A stretch of DNA of 55,996 bases from Chromatiales bacterium (lineage in GTDB: Bacteria; Pseudomonadota; Gammaproteobacteria; Chromatiales; Chromatiaceae), in NCBI GenBank assembly GCA_028284585.1, contig JANQRK010000074.1, positions 1-55,996 on the forward strand, given 5' to 3'. Positions 44,821 to 54,223 of the stretch are shown one piece after another. The position numbers were made by a program, and so were the translations under genes. A model generated the notes under the pieces. It did no database searches, was not told the origin of the DNA, and worked only from the letters and a program-made list of their open reading frames with translations. The first letter of the stretch is position 1. The number at the start of each line of letters is the position of its first letter.

Positions 44821-45249
44821 TCAGGCGTCCTCTCGGTGGGGACATTTTTTACGCGTACAGTCCCCATAAATGATCAATGAGTGGTCGGTGATCTTGAAAC
44901 TGTGCTTGCGGGCAATGTCGTTCTGACACTGCTCAATGGTGGCATCGACGAACTCCTCCACCCGGCCGCATTGAACGCATACGATATGATCATGATGACT
45001 ACCGCGATCGAGTTCGAAGATCGCTTGTCCGCCCTCGAAGTGATGTTTTTCGGCCAGTCCGGCGTTTACGAACTGGGTGAGCACCCGATAGACGGTGGCC
45101 AGGCCGATCTCCTCGCCGCGCTCGAGCAGGGACTTGTACACATCTTCAGCGGTCATGTGCCTGTCTTCGTTGGATTCCAGGATCTCGAGGATCTTCACCC
45201 TGGGCAGCGTGACTTTGAGGCCCGCTTTGCGAATGTCGTGGTTCTCCAC
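44821..45249 (-). CDS. fur: ferric uptake regulator Fur
   Basis: About 142 aa. I place the start at GTG 45249 (MVENHDIRKAGLK), because GGAGG lies 5 nt upstream and family members begin this way; GTG 45264 would add five residues. It shows the winged helix KVTLPRVKILEILE...GLATVYRVLTQFVNAGL, the metal-binding HHFEGGQAIFEL and HHDHIVCVQCGRVEEF with CxxC, and a second CTRKKC pair. It represses iron-uptake genes with Fe2+. It is divergent from bamE, with a TATGAT -10-like box at 45288-45293 between them. Confidence 0.95.
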   Translation of the reverse strand: MENHDIRKAGLKVTLPRVKILEILESNEDRHMTAEDVYKSLLERGEEIGLATVYRVLTQFVNAGLAEKHHFEGGQAIFELDRGSHHDHIVCVQCGRVEEFVDATIEQCQNDIARKHSFKITDHSLIIYGDCTRKKCPHREDA

Positions 45250-45333
45250 CTTCACCTCCGCCACATGTTTTTCAGCCGCTAATTCGCTATGATTTCGCGG
45301 TTATCGCCAATCTGCAAATTTGACCGCCAAATC

Positions 45334-45825
45334 ATGCGTAAGCTTCTCATTTTGCTTGCTGTCCCCGCAACCACAGCATTCTTCGGCTGCAGTTCGCTCA
45401 GCATGGTTACCGATGCGGTTCCCAATGCCCTGGACCGCGCGCCCCTGATCTATCGCCCCCAAATTCAGCAGGGCAATGTCGTCGACCAAGAACAAATGAA
45501 TGCGCTCAAACCCGGAATGACCAAGCGCCAAGTGCGTTATGTCTTGGGCTCGCCGATGTTGACCGATGTGTTTCACGCCAACCGCTGGGATTATGCCTTC
45601 ACTCAAGGCAAGGGCAGTCGGCCGTCTGAGTTCCGGCGCGTCACGGTGTATTTCGAAAATGACCGGCTGGCACGAATCACGGGCGATCTTCGGCCACAGC
45701 CGGTCGAGGAGCGGGTCGAAAAACCCAAAGAAGTGATCGTGACCGTCCCCGACTGGGAGCCGGAGGACAAATCGCTTTGGCAGCGGACCCTCGAGCTAGT
45801 CGGAATCGAACCCGACTACGATTGA
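45334..45825 (+). CDS. bamE: outer-membrane assembly lipoprotein BamE
   Basis: 163 aa from MRKLLIL. A lipobox (FFGC) is followed by IYRPQIQQGNVVDQEQMNAL, KPGMTKRQVRYVLGSPMLTD and FHANRWDYAFTQGKG, the SmpA/OmlA signatures. It helps the BAM complex insert beta-barrel proteins. Slightly longer than the E. coli protein, with an acidic C-terminal tail. Its end overlaps the convergent rnfH gene by about 10 nt. Confidence 0.95.
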   Translation: MRKLLILLAVPATTAFFGCSSLSMVTDAVPNALDRAPLIYRPQIQQGNVVDQEQMNALKPGMTKRQVRYVLGSPMLTDVFHANRWDYAFTQGKGSRPSEFRRVTVYFENDRLARITGDLRPQPVEERVEKPKEVIVTVPDWEPEDKSLWQRTLELVGIEPDYD

Positions 45826-46190
45826 CCGGGCTTCGCCGCGGGCTCGCGGGTCGACGCCCTATCTATATTAGCCGATTGCTCGCGCGCGCCCTTCTTCATT
45901 GCCTTGCCCTGTGCGGCGCGTTTTTTTCGCGCTTCTTTTGGATCCGCGATCAGCGGGCGGTAGATCTCTATGCGGTCGCCCTCGGTAAGCGTGGCCGATA
46001 ACGGCGTCGCTTTGCCGAACACACCGACCTTGTTGGACCCTAAGTCAATCTCCGGGAAACGCTCGAGGAATCCCGATTGGTGTATCACCGATTCGACCGT
46101 TGCCTCGGCCGACACCTTCAGTTGCTCGAGCACCTGCTCATCCGGTCGAGCGTAGACGATCTCGACCAGTATCTGTGCTTCAGCCACCAT
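45816..46190 (-). CDS. rnfH: RnfH/RatB family protein
   Basis: 124 aa from MVAEAQILVEIVYARPDEQV, a beta-grasp (ubiquitin-like) fold of the RnfH/UPF0125 family, with GVFGKATPLSATLTEGDRIEI and YRPLIADPKEARKKRAAQ as further signatures. The start overlaps the ratA end by about 11 nt. It is found next to ratA in most gammaproteobacteria. The function is unclear and the 'antitoxin' label is disputed. The C-terminal 30 residues are basic and poorly ordered. Confidence 0.9.
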   Translation of the reverse strand: MVAEAQILVEIVYARPDEQVLEQLKVSAEATVESVIHQSGFLERFPEIDLGSNKVGVFGKATPLSATLTEGDRIEIYRPLIADPKEARKKRAAQGKAMKKGAREQSANIDRASTREPAAKPGQS

Positions 46191-46614
46191 AGATATCGCC
46201 GGCACGCTTCACGAACGAAGCGACCATTGAGTTGGCTGCCTGATTGAATACTTTGCCGAACGCGACATCGATCAAGCCGCCGGAGAATTCGAAATCCATC
46301 CTTAGCATGACCTTGCAGGCATCCTCACGCAGCTCCTGAAAGTGCCAATCACCATGCAGGTGCTGGAACGGGCCATCACGCAACGCAATCTGCATATGGT
46401 GTGGTGGGTCGATGTCATTACAGGTCGAGAATGCTTGTCTGACGCCGAGACGCGCTACCTCGATCCAACCGCAGATTTCGTCCTCTGTGCGCGAAATCAG
46501 GCGTGAGTTGCTACACCAGGGCAGGAATTCCTTGTAGCGTTCCACATCGGCCACGAGCTCGAACATTGCCTGTGCCGAGTAAGGAACGAGCGCCGTTTTC
46601 TCTACCCTAGCCAA
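46180..46614 (-). CDS. ratA: RatA/PasT, COQ10-like START-domain protein
   Basis: 144 aa with a TTG start directly after the stop of the transporter gene. MARVEKTALVPYSAQAMFEL and DVERYKEFLPWCSNSRLISR are family hallmarks. It was described as a ribosome-association toxin in E. coli; the fold is that of COQ10, which binds quinone, and a role in respiration is well supported in some species. It is co-transcribed with rnfH, and smpB and ssrA lie nearby as usual. Confidence 0.92.
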   Translation of the reverse strand: MARVEKTALVPYSAQAMFELVADVERYKEFLPWCSNSRLISRTEDEICGWIEVARLGVRQAFSTCNDIDPPHHMQIALRDGPFQHLHGDWHFQELREDACKVMLRMDFEFSGGLIDVAFGKVFNQAANSMVASFVKRAGDIYGG

Positions 46615-48045
46615 TCAAGCTACTCCAAGTGCTTCTAACAATCCGGTCACTTGCAGGAATACGAGAGCAATGGCGATCGGCGACACATAGCGAATCAGAA
46701 ACCACCAGGCGTTGAACAAACGCTGGCGCGAAATCGACAGCTCGTTCAGTGCCATATGTCGGCCAGCACCATGCGCGATGAACAAAGCGATCAACAAACC
46801 GCCGAGCGGCAACATAATGTTTGACGTGAGGAAGTCTTTCAACTCAAACAGGGTCTTGCCCAGGATCTGGTACTCCTCGCCTGACCACAGGTTGAACGAC
46901 AGCGCGGACGCGATGCCGAGCAACCACGCACAGACACCGGCCAGGGTGGCTACGGTTGCCCGCCGCCAACCACGGCTTTCGACCAGCCAGGCGATGGCCG
47001 GTTCAATCAGCGATATCGACGACGACCAGGCGGCGAACACCAACAAGACGAAAAACAATGTGCCAAACCAATACCCGCCCGGCATGCTACCGAATGCGAT
47101 GGGCAACGACTGGAACAGTAGGCCAGGCCCGGACGAGGGTTCCAGGCCGCTGGCGAACACGATCGGGAAGATGGCCAGACCAGCCAGCAAGGCGACCAGC
47201 GTATCCGCACCAGCTATGGCAATCGTGGCCCCAGTGATCGACGCGCGATCCGGCACATAGGCACCATAAGCCATGATCGCACCCATACCCAGACTCAGCG
47301 TAAAGAAGGCATGTCCCATTGCCACCAACAGGGGCTCGCTACTGACGCGACAGTCCTGCGCGTCGGCCGGGCCGCTACACACCTGAAACAGCTTGCTGAA
47401 GTCGACATCGAACATGAAGTGCACGCCGCGTGCGAAATCGCCTTCGAGATAGGCATACCCCACCATCACAAACAACATCACGAACAGCGCCGGCATCAGG
47501 ATGGTGACGGCCCGCTCCAGCCCATCTCGCACCCCGCGCGCGACCACTGCGATGGTCATGATCATGAACACCGTGTGCCAGAACAACAATTGGCCAGGTG
47601 ACCCCACCAGATCGTCAAACAGCTCTCCAGCGCGCTCGGGGGACACGTCATTCAGCCCACCACCGATCGCCTGAAATACATAGGCCAGCGCCCAGCCCGC
47701 AATCACGCTGTAGTAAGACAGAATCAGGAAGCCGGCCAAGACCCCGGAGAAACCGACCAGGCACCAAGCTCGTGAGGCGCCCTCCTCCTTCGCCACATAG
47801 CGCATCGCATTGATCGGGCTAGCCCGCCCCCGGCGCCCAACCAAGATCTCGGCCATCATGATCGGTATACCGACCATTGCGATACATAACAGGTACACCA
47901 GCACAAAGGCACCGCCGCCATATTCGCCGGTGATGTAGGGAAACTTCCAGATGTTGCCAAGACCGACCGCCGAGCCGATCGCGGCGATGATGAACACCCA
48001 CCTGGACGACCACATCCCATGTACTGACTCACGCGCCTTATTCAT
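46615..48045 (-). CDS. sodium-dependent transporter, NSS/SNF family
   Basis: 476 aa, about 11-12 helices, GAGGAA ribosome site. [20 protein letters not shown] and [20 protein letters not shown] are the LeuT-type start, and [20 protein letters not shown] and [20 protein letters not shown] are later conserved segments. It imports an amino acid or a similar amine with Na+. The TTG start of ratA follows the stop immediately, so it may lead that operon. Confidence 0.92.
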   Translation of the reverse strand: MNKARESVHGMWSSRWVFIIAAIGSAVGLGNIWKFPYITGEYGGGAFVLVYLLCIAMVGIPIMMAEILVGRRGRASPINAMRYVAKEEGASRAWCLVGFSGVLAGFLILSYYSVIAGWALAYVFQAIGGGLNDVSPERAGELFDDLVGSPGQLLFWHTVFMIMTIAVVARGVRDGLERAVTILMPALFVMLFVMVGYAYLEGDFARGVHFMFDVDFSKLFQVCSGPADAQDCRVSSEPLLVAMGHAFFTLSLGMGAIMAYGAYVPDRASITGATIAIAGADTLVALLAGLAIFPIVFASGLEPSSGPGLLFQSLPIAFGSMPGGYWFGTLFFVLLVFAAWSSSISLIEPAIAWLVESRGWRRATVATLAGVCAWLLGIASALSFNLWSGEEYQILGKTLFELKDFLTSNIMLPLGGLLIALFIAHGAGRHMALNELSISRQRLFNAWWFLIRYVSPIAIALVFLQVTGLLEALGVA

Positions 48046-48141
48046 GTTATTCCTCGCCCAAGTGCGCTATCTCGCGCAGAGTTGGGGCATTTTCCCGGAT
48101 CGCCCCGAACCAAACAAGGTACCGTGCTAAACTCGCGGCGC

Positions 48142-48630
48142 ATGGCGAAATCGGGCAAAAAGAAGGCCGCCGGTGGCACCGGCAACTCGACCATCGCACT
48201 GAACAAGAAGGCGCGGCACGAGTACTTCATCGAAGACCGCTACGAGGCCGGCGTGGCGCTCGAGGGCTGGGAAGTCAAGAGCCTGCGCGCCGGCAAGATA
48301 AATATCAGCGAGGCCTATGTCACGCTCAAAGGCGGTGAGGCCTTTCTGTTCGGCGCAACCATCAGCCCGTTGCCGACCGCCTCGACCCACATCCGCCCCG
48401 ACCCAATGCGCACCCGCAAACTGCTGCTGCGCCGCGAAGAACTCTCCAAGCTGATCGGACTGACCGAGCGTAAAGGCTACACCCTGGTGCCCCTGGCGCT
48501 GTACTGGAAGCGCGGCCGCGCCAAACTCGAGATCGGACTGGCCAAAGGCAAAAAGCTGCACGACAAGCGAGCCGACTCGAAAGAGCGCGACTGGCAGCGC
48601 GAAAAGCAGCGCATCTTCAAAACCGGCTGA
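48142..48630 (+). CDS. smpB: SsrA-binding protein SmpB
   Basis: 162 aa from [12 protein letters not shown]. It shows [59 protein letters not shown] and the basic end [18 protein letters not shown]. It carries tmRNA to stalled ribosomes. The gene lies 60 bp upstream of ssrA, its RNA partner. A longer frame from 48082 is rejected because it lacks family similarity. Confidence 0.96.
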   Translation: MAKSGKKKAAGGTGNSTIALNKKARHEYFIEDRYEAGVALEGWEVKSLRAGKINISEAYVTLKGGEAFLFGATISPLPTASTHIRPDPMRTRKLLLRREELSKLIGLTERKGYTLVPLALYWKRGRAKLEIGLAKGKKLHDKRADSKERDWQREKQRIFKTG

Positions 48631-48690
48631 GGCTATACTCAAGGGGAACCAAACCGGTTTTTCGAGGGTCTTAACTAACTGATCACAACA

Positions 48691-49071
48691 GGGGGCGACA
48701 CGGCATTCGACGTGGGTCGCGAAACCTGAGGTGCATGCCGAGGAACAGCGTACCTCGTAAATCCAGCTGTAACACTTATAGTTGCCAACGACGACAACTA
48801 CGCTATCGCCGCTTAGTAACCGGTAGAAAGCCGTCTGACTGGAGCCGTGCTTGTGCGTCCAGCGTCCCTTGGGACATTTCAGGCGTCATATCTCACAAGA
48901 TCGCGATGACGCATGTCCGGGGCCGACTCGCAAAAACCTTACCGGAATCGCCGTTCGGTATGCCCTGTGTGTCGGGCGGTCGTACGGTTAAAAATAATCG
49001 ACACCACTAAGCATGTAGAGCCAAAGGCAGAGGGCTTGCGGACGCGGGTTCGACTCCCGCCGCCTCCACCA
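48691..49071 (+). ncRNA. ssrA: tmRNA
   Basis: It starts GGGGGCGACACGGCATTCGA and ends with a tRNA-like half GGGTTCGACTCCCGCCGCCT plus CCACCA; the first seven bases pair with CGCCTCC before ACCA. The tag frame reads ANDDNYAIAA followed by TAG TAA, close to the E. coli tag. It rescues stalled ribosomes with SmpB. Its last 10 bases (49062-49071) recur at 52812, marking a likely integration site (attL side). Confidence 0.95.
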
Positions 49072-49373
49072 CTAAATGTTTTATTTTTCATAGACATATG
49101 CTGATTTTATAAAGTATCACATTAATATTAAAACCGCCGAGTGTGTTTCCGCATGCAGGAATCACGCTCTGGCAAATTCAGTCACCCACCGACGCCCCCC
49201 GACAGGCGTTCAAGACGCCACCGCAACTTCGGTCCGATACAACACTGGCTGGATGATGACGTCTGAGGTCAACGCCGGTCCTGATACATACCCTTGTGGC
49301 TCAACGCGTATCGTCCGAGGATTCGTATCAGATGTCGCGAGCAGTTATCGGTTTTCAGGCGGGGACTGGCTCG

Positions 49374-51822
49374 ATGTCGAACGAATCCGACAAGCTGAAA
49401 AGTCTTCGCGCCGAAAACGCGCGTCTGATCGCCCTGCTGGAATCGCACGACATCGATTGGCGGCAGGATTCGACGCCTATCACCCCATCGGCATCTCCAC
49501 CACCCAAGCCGTCGAATCGCTCGACAGCGGAAAAGGTCGCGCTGTTTCGCCGCCTTTTTCGGGGTCGTACCGATGTGCATCCGATGCGCTGGGAAAGCGC
49601 GACCACTGGCAATTCAGGCTATGCGCCGGCGTGCGCAAACGAGTGGCGTCCCGGTATCTGCGAGAAGCCACGTATCAAGTGTGCCGATTGCGGCAATCGT
49701 GCGTTGATACCTGCATCGGATGCGGTCATTTACAGCCATCTTGCCGGCGAGAAGACAATTGGCGTCTACCCTCTCCTGCCCGACGACACCTGCTATTTTC
49801 TCGCCGTCGACTTTGACAAGGCCGAACGGCGCGAGGACGTCAAAGTCTTTGTTCAATCCTGTCGTGAGTTGGATGTGCCCGTTGCACTGGAGATATCACG
49901 CTCGGGCAACGGTGCGCACGCTTGGATTTTCTTCACAACTGCAGTGCCGGCGCGAGATGCCAGGCGTTTGGGTACAGCCATCATCAGTCACGCCTGCAGC
50001 CGCACGCGACAGCTCAGCCTCACCTCGTATGACCGGTTGTTTCCAAACCAGGACACTATGCCCAAGGGTGGCTTCGGCAACCTGATTGCCCTGCCCCTCC
50101 AAAAGAAACCCCGCGAGGCCGATCACAGTGTTTTCGTCGATGACGACCTGGGTGTGTATCCAGACCAATGGGCCTTCCTCGCTTCGATCAAATCCATGGC
50201 TCTGCAGGATATCGAACCGGCAATATTACGCGCCACCGGCCCCATGCACCCGCTCGACGTCACGTTCATCGACGAAGAGGACCTCGCAACGCCTTGGAAG
50301 CGCCGGGGCCCCGACAAAGCGACGCTTCCTGGGCCGTTACCAGAAGCGCTCACTATCACGTTGGCGAACCTCGTCTATTTCGAGAAGGCACAACTTACTC
50401 AACCACTGACCAACCGTCTGATTCGTCTCGCCGCTTTTCAGAACCCAGAGTTCAACCGGGCACAAGCCATGCGCCTATCAGTTTGGGACAAACCCCGGGT
50501 CATCGGCTCTGCTGAGAACTTCCCCCACCACATCGGTCTTCCGCGTGGTTGCCTGGACGCCGCACAGGAGCTGCTTCGAAGCAACGTCATCCGCTGCGAC
50601 ATACATGACGAACGGAAAGACGGCACAGCTGTCGACGTGGCGCTCACCGGAACATTGCGGCCAGATCAGGAAAATGCCGTTGCCGCCATGCTGCCTCATG
50701 ATGTTGGCGTACTTTGCGCACCGACGGCGTTCGGCAAGACGGTAACGGGGGCCGCTATCATTGCTCGTCGTCGAGTCAACACCTTGATTCTGGTGCATCG
50801 CACCGAATTGCTCAGGCAATGGCAGGAACGTTTGAATGCGTTCCTCGGCATTGGAAAGGGGATCGTCGGCACCATCGGTGGTGGTAGGCGCAAACCCACG
50901 GGTAAGATCGACATCGCCGTAATGCAGTCGCTTTCACGCAAGGGCGAGGTCGATCCGCTGATCGAGGGCTACGGTCAGGTTATCGTGGACGACAATTTCA
51001 CCAGGAGCGAAATTGGACGCACGCCAGTGCGCCCGCAGGGGGCGCGCCATGGACGGCGCGCATCAATGCCATCATGTCGGCGCAGTCTCGTTCGACGCCA
51101 TCCTCAAGCGCGTCAAAGCACGCTACGTCCTAGGACTCACTGCAACTCCGATCCGCAGGGACGGTCAACAGCCGATTATCTTCATGCAGTGTGGACCGAT
51201 CCGACATGCGGCTGCACCACCGACCAGCGCGCCGCATGATCTCGAGGTCATTCCTCGAAACCTTTCCCAACCAATGCCGATACCAGAGAACACCGGGATT
51301 CAGGACATATTCCGAACCTTGGCTGAGGACCAAGAACGCACGGCCGCGATTGCCGATGAAGCGCGCCGCGCCGTCGAAGGCGGTCGCAAGGTGCTGGTGT
51401 TGACAGAGCGCACAGATCATCTCGACAGCATCAAACGCTCACTGGAGGAACACGATCTGAAACCTTTCGTGCTGCATGGGCGCATGTCGAAAAAGCAGCG
51501 TGCGAATCTCGTCGCCGAACTCGAGGCACTGGCGCCCGACTCGCCGCGGATCCTGCTCGCGACCGGGCGACTCGTCGGGGAAGGCTTCGACCATCCCCCG
51601 CTCGATACATTGGTCCTAGCCATGCCGGTGTCCTGGAAAGGCACATTGCAGCAGTACGCCGGCCGCTTGCATCGAGAGCACGCCACCAAGACCGACGTTC
51701 GGATCATCGATTTTGTCGATACCGGCCATCCTGCACTACTCCGAATGTGGGAGAAACGCCAACGCGGCTACCGCGCAATGGGCTACCGTATTGCGGAACC
51801 CTCGGCACTGGAAAGGGTGTAA
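49374..51822 (+). pseudogene. TOTE-type primase-helicase, disrupted by an insertion
   Basis: Residues about 100-330 (from MSNESDK) form an archaeo-eukaryotic primase domain: FLAVDFDKAE (metal Asp pair), ISRSGNGAHAWIFF (motif II His) and FPNQDTMPKGGFGNLIALPL (motif III). A superfamily-2 helicase follows: CAPTAFGKTVTG (Walker A), LVHRTELLRQWQ, then in another frame CHHVGAVSFD, LGLTATPIRRDGQ, VLTERTDHLDSI, LATGRLVGEGFDHPPLDTL and QYAGRLHREH. The frame changes because 73 bp (50993-51065) are inserted at the DE|CHH (DEAH-box) site. The two frames are 49374-51239 and 51013-51822. This type is linked to biological-conflict (TOTE) systems. Confidence 0.8.
50993..51065 (+). other. 73-bp hairpin-rich insertion in the helicase DEAH box
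   Basis: Removing these bases restores GTGGACGA-ATGCCATCAT (VDECHH) and a single frame. The insert opens with CAATTTC-N9-GAAATTG (50993-51015) and carries GCGCGCC-ATGGAC-GGCGCGC (51042-51061), so it can fold strongly. It resembles no IS end that I know. Confidence 0.7.
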
Positions 51823-51893
51823 CAATCATTCTGTCAGCAACCGCCCCAGATGGTATCTTTCACTGCATTCGACTCCGGCGGCTTGAGATCCCG

Positions 51894-52214
51894 ATGAACA
51901 CAGCGGTGACAAAAGATATTCAGCGGCACCGAACTTTGGTCGCAGCACTTTGCCGTCGCCATGGCGCACGACGGCTAGACCTGTTTGGATCAGCTACCCG
52001 GGACGATTTTGACGCCCAGCACAGCGATCTCGACTTCTTGGTCGAGTTCGAGGATCTTGAACCTACGCATTATGCGCAAGCCTATTTCGCGCTTAAGGAA
52101 GGGTTGGAACGCCTCTTCGAATGCCCCGTCGATCTCGTTACCGAAAACAGCCTGAGCAATCCCTACTTTCGTCAGCGCGTTCAAAGCGAACGTCAGAATC
52201 TTTATGCACGCTGA
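51894..52214 (+). CDS. MNT nucleotidyltransferase (MntA-type antitoxin)
   Basis: 106 aa from MNTAVTKDIQRH. It has the minimal nucleotidyltransferase motif RRLDLFGSATRDDF...SDLDFLVEF, that is GSx(10)DxD. In MntA-HepT pairs this protein adds AMP to a tyrosine of the HEPN toxin to silence it. It overlaps the HEPN gene by 11 nt. The upstream frame to 51747 runs into the helicase gene and is not used. Confidence 0.88.
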   Translation: MNTAVTKDIQRHRTLVAALCRRHGARRLDLFGSATRDDFDAQHSDLDFLVEFEDLEPTHYAQAYFALKEGLERLFECPVDLVTENSLSNPYFRQRVQSERQNLYAR

Positions 52215-52545
52215 TGCAGCTAAACTGATCTGGGACGCGCAACAGGCCCTGCAACGGATCAAACGGTTTGTCGCGAGCAAAGACTTCGCCGCTTACCAAA
52301 GCGATGAGCTGTTGCGATCTGCCGTTGAGCGACAGTTCGAAATCTTGGGAGAGGCCTTGAATCAGCTCTCGCGGCTCAATCCCGATATGGTGGAGAAGAT
52401 TCCCGAGCTACCGCGCATCGTTGCGTTCAGAAACATATTGATCCACGGCTACGCCAGTGTTGATGACCGCCTAGTTTGGGGTATTGTCGAGAGCCAGTTG
52501 GAGCCGTTGATTGATGTAATCGCGGCGCTCTTATCCGAAGACTGA
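52204..52545 (+). CDS. HEPN toxin (HepT-like, DUF86)
   Basis: 113 aa, all alpha-helical. The ribonuclease motif Rx4HxY is present as RNILIHGY near residue 76. It probably cuts RNA when freed from its MNT partner. ERQFEILGEALNQLSRLNP is a DUF86 hallmark. Translation is coupled to the MNT gene by an 11-nt overlap. Both genes are intact, unlike the helicase upstream, so the pair may now be what keeps the island in place. Confidence 0.88.
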   Translation: MHADAAKLIWDAQQALQRIKRFVASKDFAAYQSDELLRSAVERQFEILGEALNQLSRLNPDMVEKIPELPRIVAFRNILIHGYASVDDRLVWGIVESQLEPLIDVIAALLSED

Positions 52546-52811
52546 AGGCTAGGATCGAAGTCGGTTTCGCCGCTCGGCAAGAACGAAGTGCAGGTTCTGG
52601 CAGTCGGAAGAGCTGTCTGATGGTTTACCAGTGCTGGATTTCGCCAACGGACGAACCTGCCTGCAAGGTGCGTGGCAGGCACAGGAGCAGCGATAAAAGT
52701 GTCCTGATTTCAGGCATTTAATCAACCGAATCAATTTGGGGGTATTTGTGGGGGCATAATCGGCATTTCGCATTTTAGGCCATTGATTTATAAGCCAATG
52801 TGATTGTCGCT

Positions 52812-52821
52812 GCCTCCACCA
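52812..52821 (+). repeat. copy of the ssrA 3' end (candidate attR)
   Basis: GCCTCCACCA, identical to the last ten bases of ssrA (49062-49071). With the gene content in between it marks the probable right end of the island. The identity is short, so chance is not excluded. Confidence 0.45.
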
Positions 52822-52877
52822 ATTCACAATGACCACCCCTCACCTGTTCTAAAAATTTGAAAGGTAAGGTGGTTTTT

Positions 52878-53013
52878 GCGGTTCTATAGTCCTTGTTTCT
52901 GTCATAGGTCGGGCGCTCGCAAATGCGAGTCTCATGACCGCTTTACGCCCTATAAACTGGCCTGAAGCCCAGAGTTTATGAGGGTTTGAGAGAAACAGGC
53001 AGGCGGTTCTATA
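52878..53013. repeat. structured non-coding block bounded by an 11-bp direct repeat
   Basis: GCGGTTCTATA occurs at 52878-52888 and 53003-53013. Between them are a nested hairpin (GTCAT...CTCGC-AAAT-GCGAG...ATGAC) and a second hairpin (CCCTATAAACT...AGTTTATGAGGG). TGTTTCT and AGAAACA are also placed inversely toward the two ends. No protein frame fits. It may be a small RNA, a REPIN-like element or a remnant of integration. Confidence 0.5.
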
Positions 53014-53049
53014 AACTTCACCTACCGTTACCGGATCGGCACTACTTCT

Positions 53050-53739
53050 TCACTGTAGGTGTAAGTTTTTGAATACCAGCAGCCCGCGCTTGCGGCCCGA
53101 TTCGCTGTCCATCGTATCCATCGACTTATAAAGCCTTTCAGTCGGCACGAGGAAAGGCCCATATTCATATAACACATCTAAGACGAATACTAAGTCATGT
53201 TCCTCGAGATATCCCCCGATGGGCGAATGATGGCCGATGTCCTTATTGAAAAGTGGGGCCCGATCGAAATTGATGATGTAGCGATTGGCTGGATCGTTAG
53301 TGTTTCTCAGTAACTGGCGAAATCCTTCCAAGTCTAGATCTCTTTGTACTTCAACTTGGTCCTGTCCATTATCGCGTGCCAGCTCGGCCAGCTCGTCTAG
53401 TGTCAAACCGAGAAATCGCGCCTTTAAATACCAGATGTCGGACCGATCGAAGAGGTTCTCCTGCGTGGCCGCGGAGCGCTTGCTTATTGATCCGAACACA
53501 TTAACCAGTGCAGCGGGGCCACAGAAGGCGCCGTTTATCTGGTACTCGAAGGTGTCTTTGTACATCTTAGCCACCGGTAGCCGCCAAGCGTCTACCAGCA
53601 ATGTCGGATTCTGGTAATAATCCGCCGCACGAATGTCTTGCGCCGGTGGCCGCCGCTCGTCGGTACAACCGCTGCTCAATAGCAGAAGAATACTCAGCAG
53701 GACGGACTGTAAAAAAAGCTTGCACCTAGTGATTTGCAT
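53050..53739 (-). CDS. phytochelatin-synthase-like cysteine peptidase lipoprotein
   Basis: 229 aa. A lipoprotein signal (LLLLSSGC) is followed by a papain-like phytochelatin synthase domain: INGAFCGPAALVNVFGS with the catalytic Cys, IGHHSPIGGYLEEHDLVFVL with the His, and the Asp of VLDV. Bacterial members usually cut glutathione to gamma-Glu-Cys rather than making long phytochelatins. The lipobox places it in the periplasm or at the outer membrane. It overlaps the 3' stump of a histidine kinase gene upstream by 14 nt. Confidence 0.8.
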   Translation of the reverse strand: MQITRCKLFLQSVLLSILLLLSSGCTDERRPPAQDIRAADYYQNPTLLVDAWRLPVAKMYKDTFEYQINGAFCGPAALVNVFGSISKRSAATQENLFDRSDIWYLKARFLGLTLDELAELARDNGQDQVEVQRDLDLEGFRQLLRNTNDPANRYIINFDRAPLFNKDIGHHSPIGGYLEEHDLVFVLDVLYEYGPFLVPTERLYKSMDTMDSESGRKRGLLVFKNLHLQ

Positions 53740-53995
53740 TGTCGTCGTCCCCAGGTGCTTTCATCGGAATTGTCACTAGTACTAAAGTACCTTGCCCTGG
53801 TTTCGAGACAATACGCAAATCTCCGCGGAGGCTGACTGCTGGCTCGCGCATACTGACCAGGTGGGCGCCAGCACGTTGCTCGTAGCACTCCGGGTCAAAG
53901 CCCTTGCCGTCGCCATCGATGGCCAAGAGGATCCATTTGGAATAGCTGTCAGCCGGGAGATTTAGGCTAAAACTGGTGCTACTTCGACCACCATC
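53726..53995 (-). pseudogene. 3' stump of a histidine kinase (ATPase domain)
   Basis: The frame reads SFSLNLPADSYSKWILLAID then GDGKGFDPECYEQRAGAHLV, GDLRIVSKPGQGTLVLVTIP and a stop, the G1/G2-box half of a NarL-type kinase HATPase domain. GLxGM-type residues are changed (GAHLVSMRE). No start and no upstream kinase domain exist; past about 53995 the similarity is lost. The gene has been truncated by whatever brought in the fcc region. It once formed an operon with the lipoprotein gene. Confidence 0.65.
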
Positions 53996-54223
53996 ATAGT
54001 GGCTTGGCCGGCCCGACGAGTACTAGGCCGCAGCCTGCCGGTGACGCGAAGTCGGCAGACGTCGTTGCGGGCGGTGTCGGCGACGGCGCGAACGACCGGC
54101 GATGGCGTTGAACTCTTGCGCTGTCTTTGTCTCAGAATGACAAGGAGCGCCGAGTGCATGCTGTGCAGCGGCGACAGGCCGACCCCTGCAACTGGTGCCG
54201 GTCGAATGAGAGGAGCGTTTCCC

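Larger units (their letters stand above)
49062..52821 (+). mobile_element. remnant genomic island integrated at ssrA
   Basis: Between the ssrA 3' end and a second GCCTCCACCA (52812-52821) lie only defence-type genes: a broken TOTE-like primase-helicase and a MntA/HepT pair. The first 60 bp after ssrA and the last 100 bp before the second copy are unlike the neighbouring genes. GGGGGTATTTGTGGGGGCAT at about 52738 resembles text often seen near tmRNA attachment sites. No integrase gene remains. The 49072-49373 stretch has no gene and is partly AT-rich. Confidence 0.55.
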
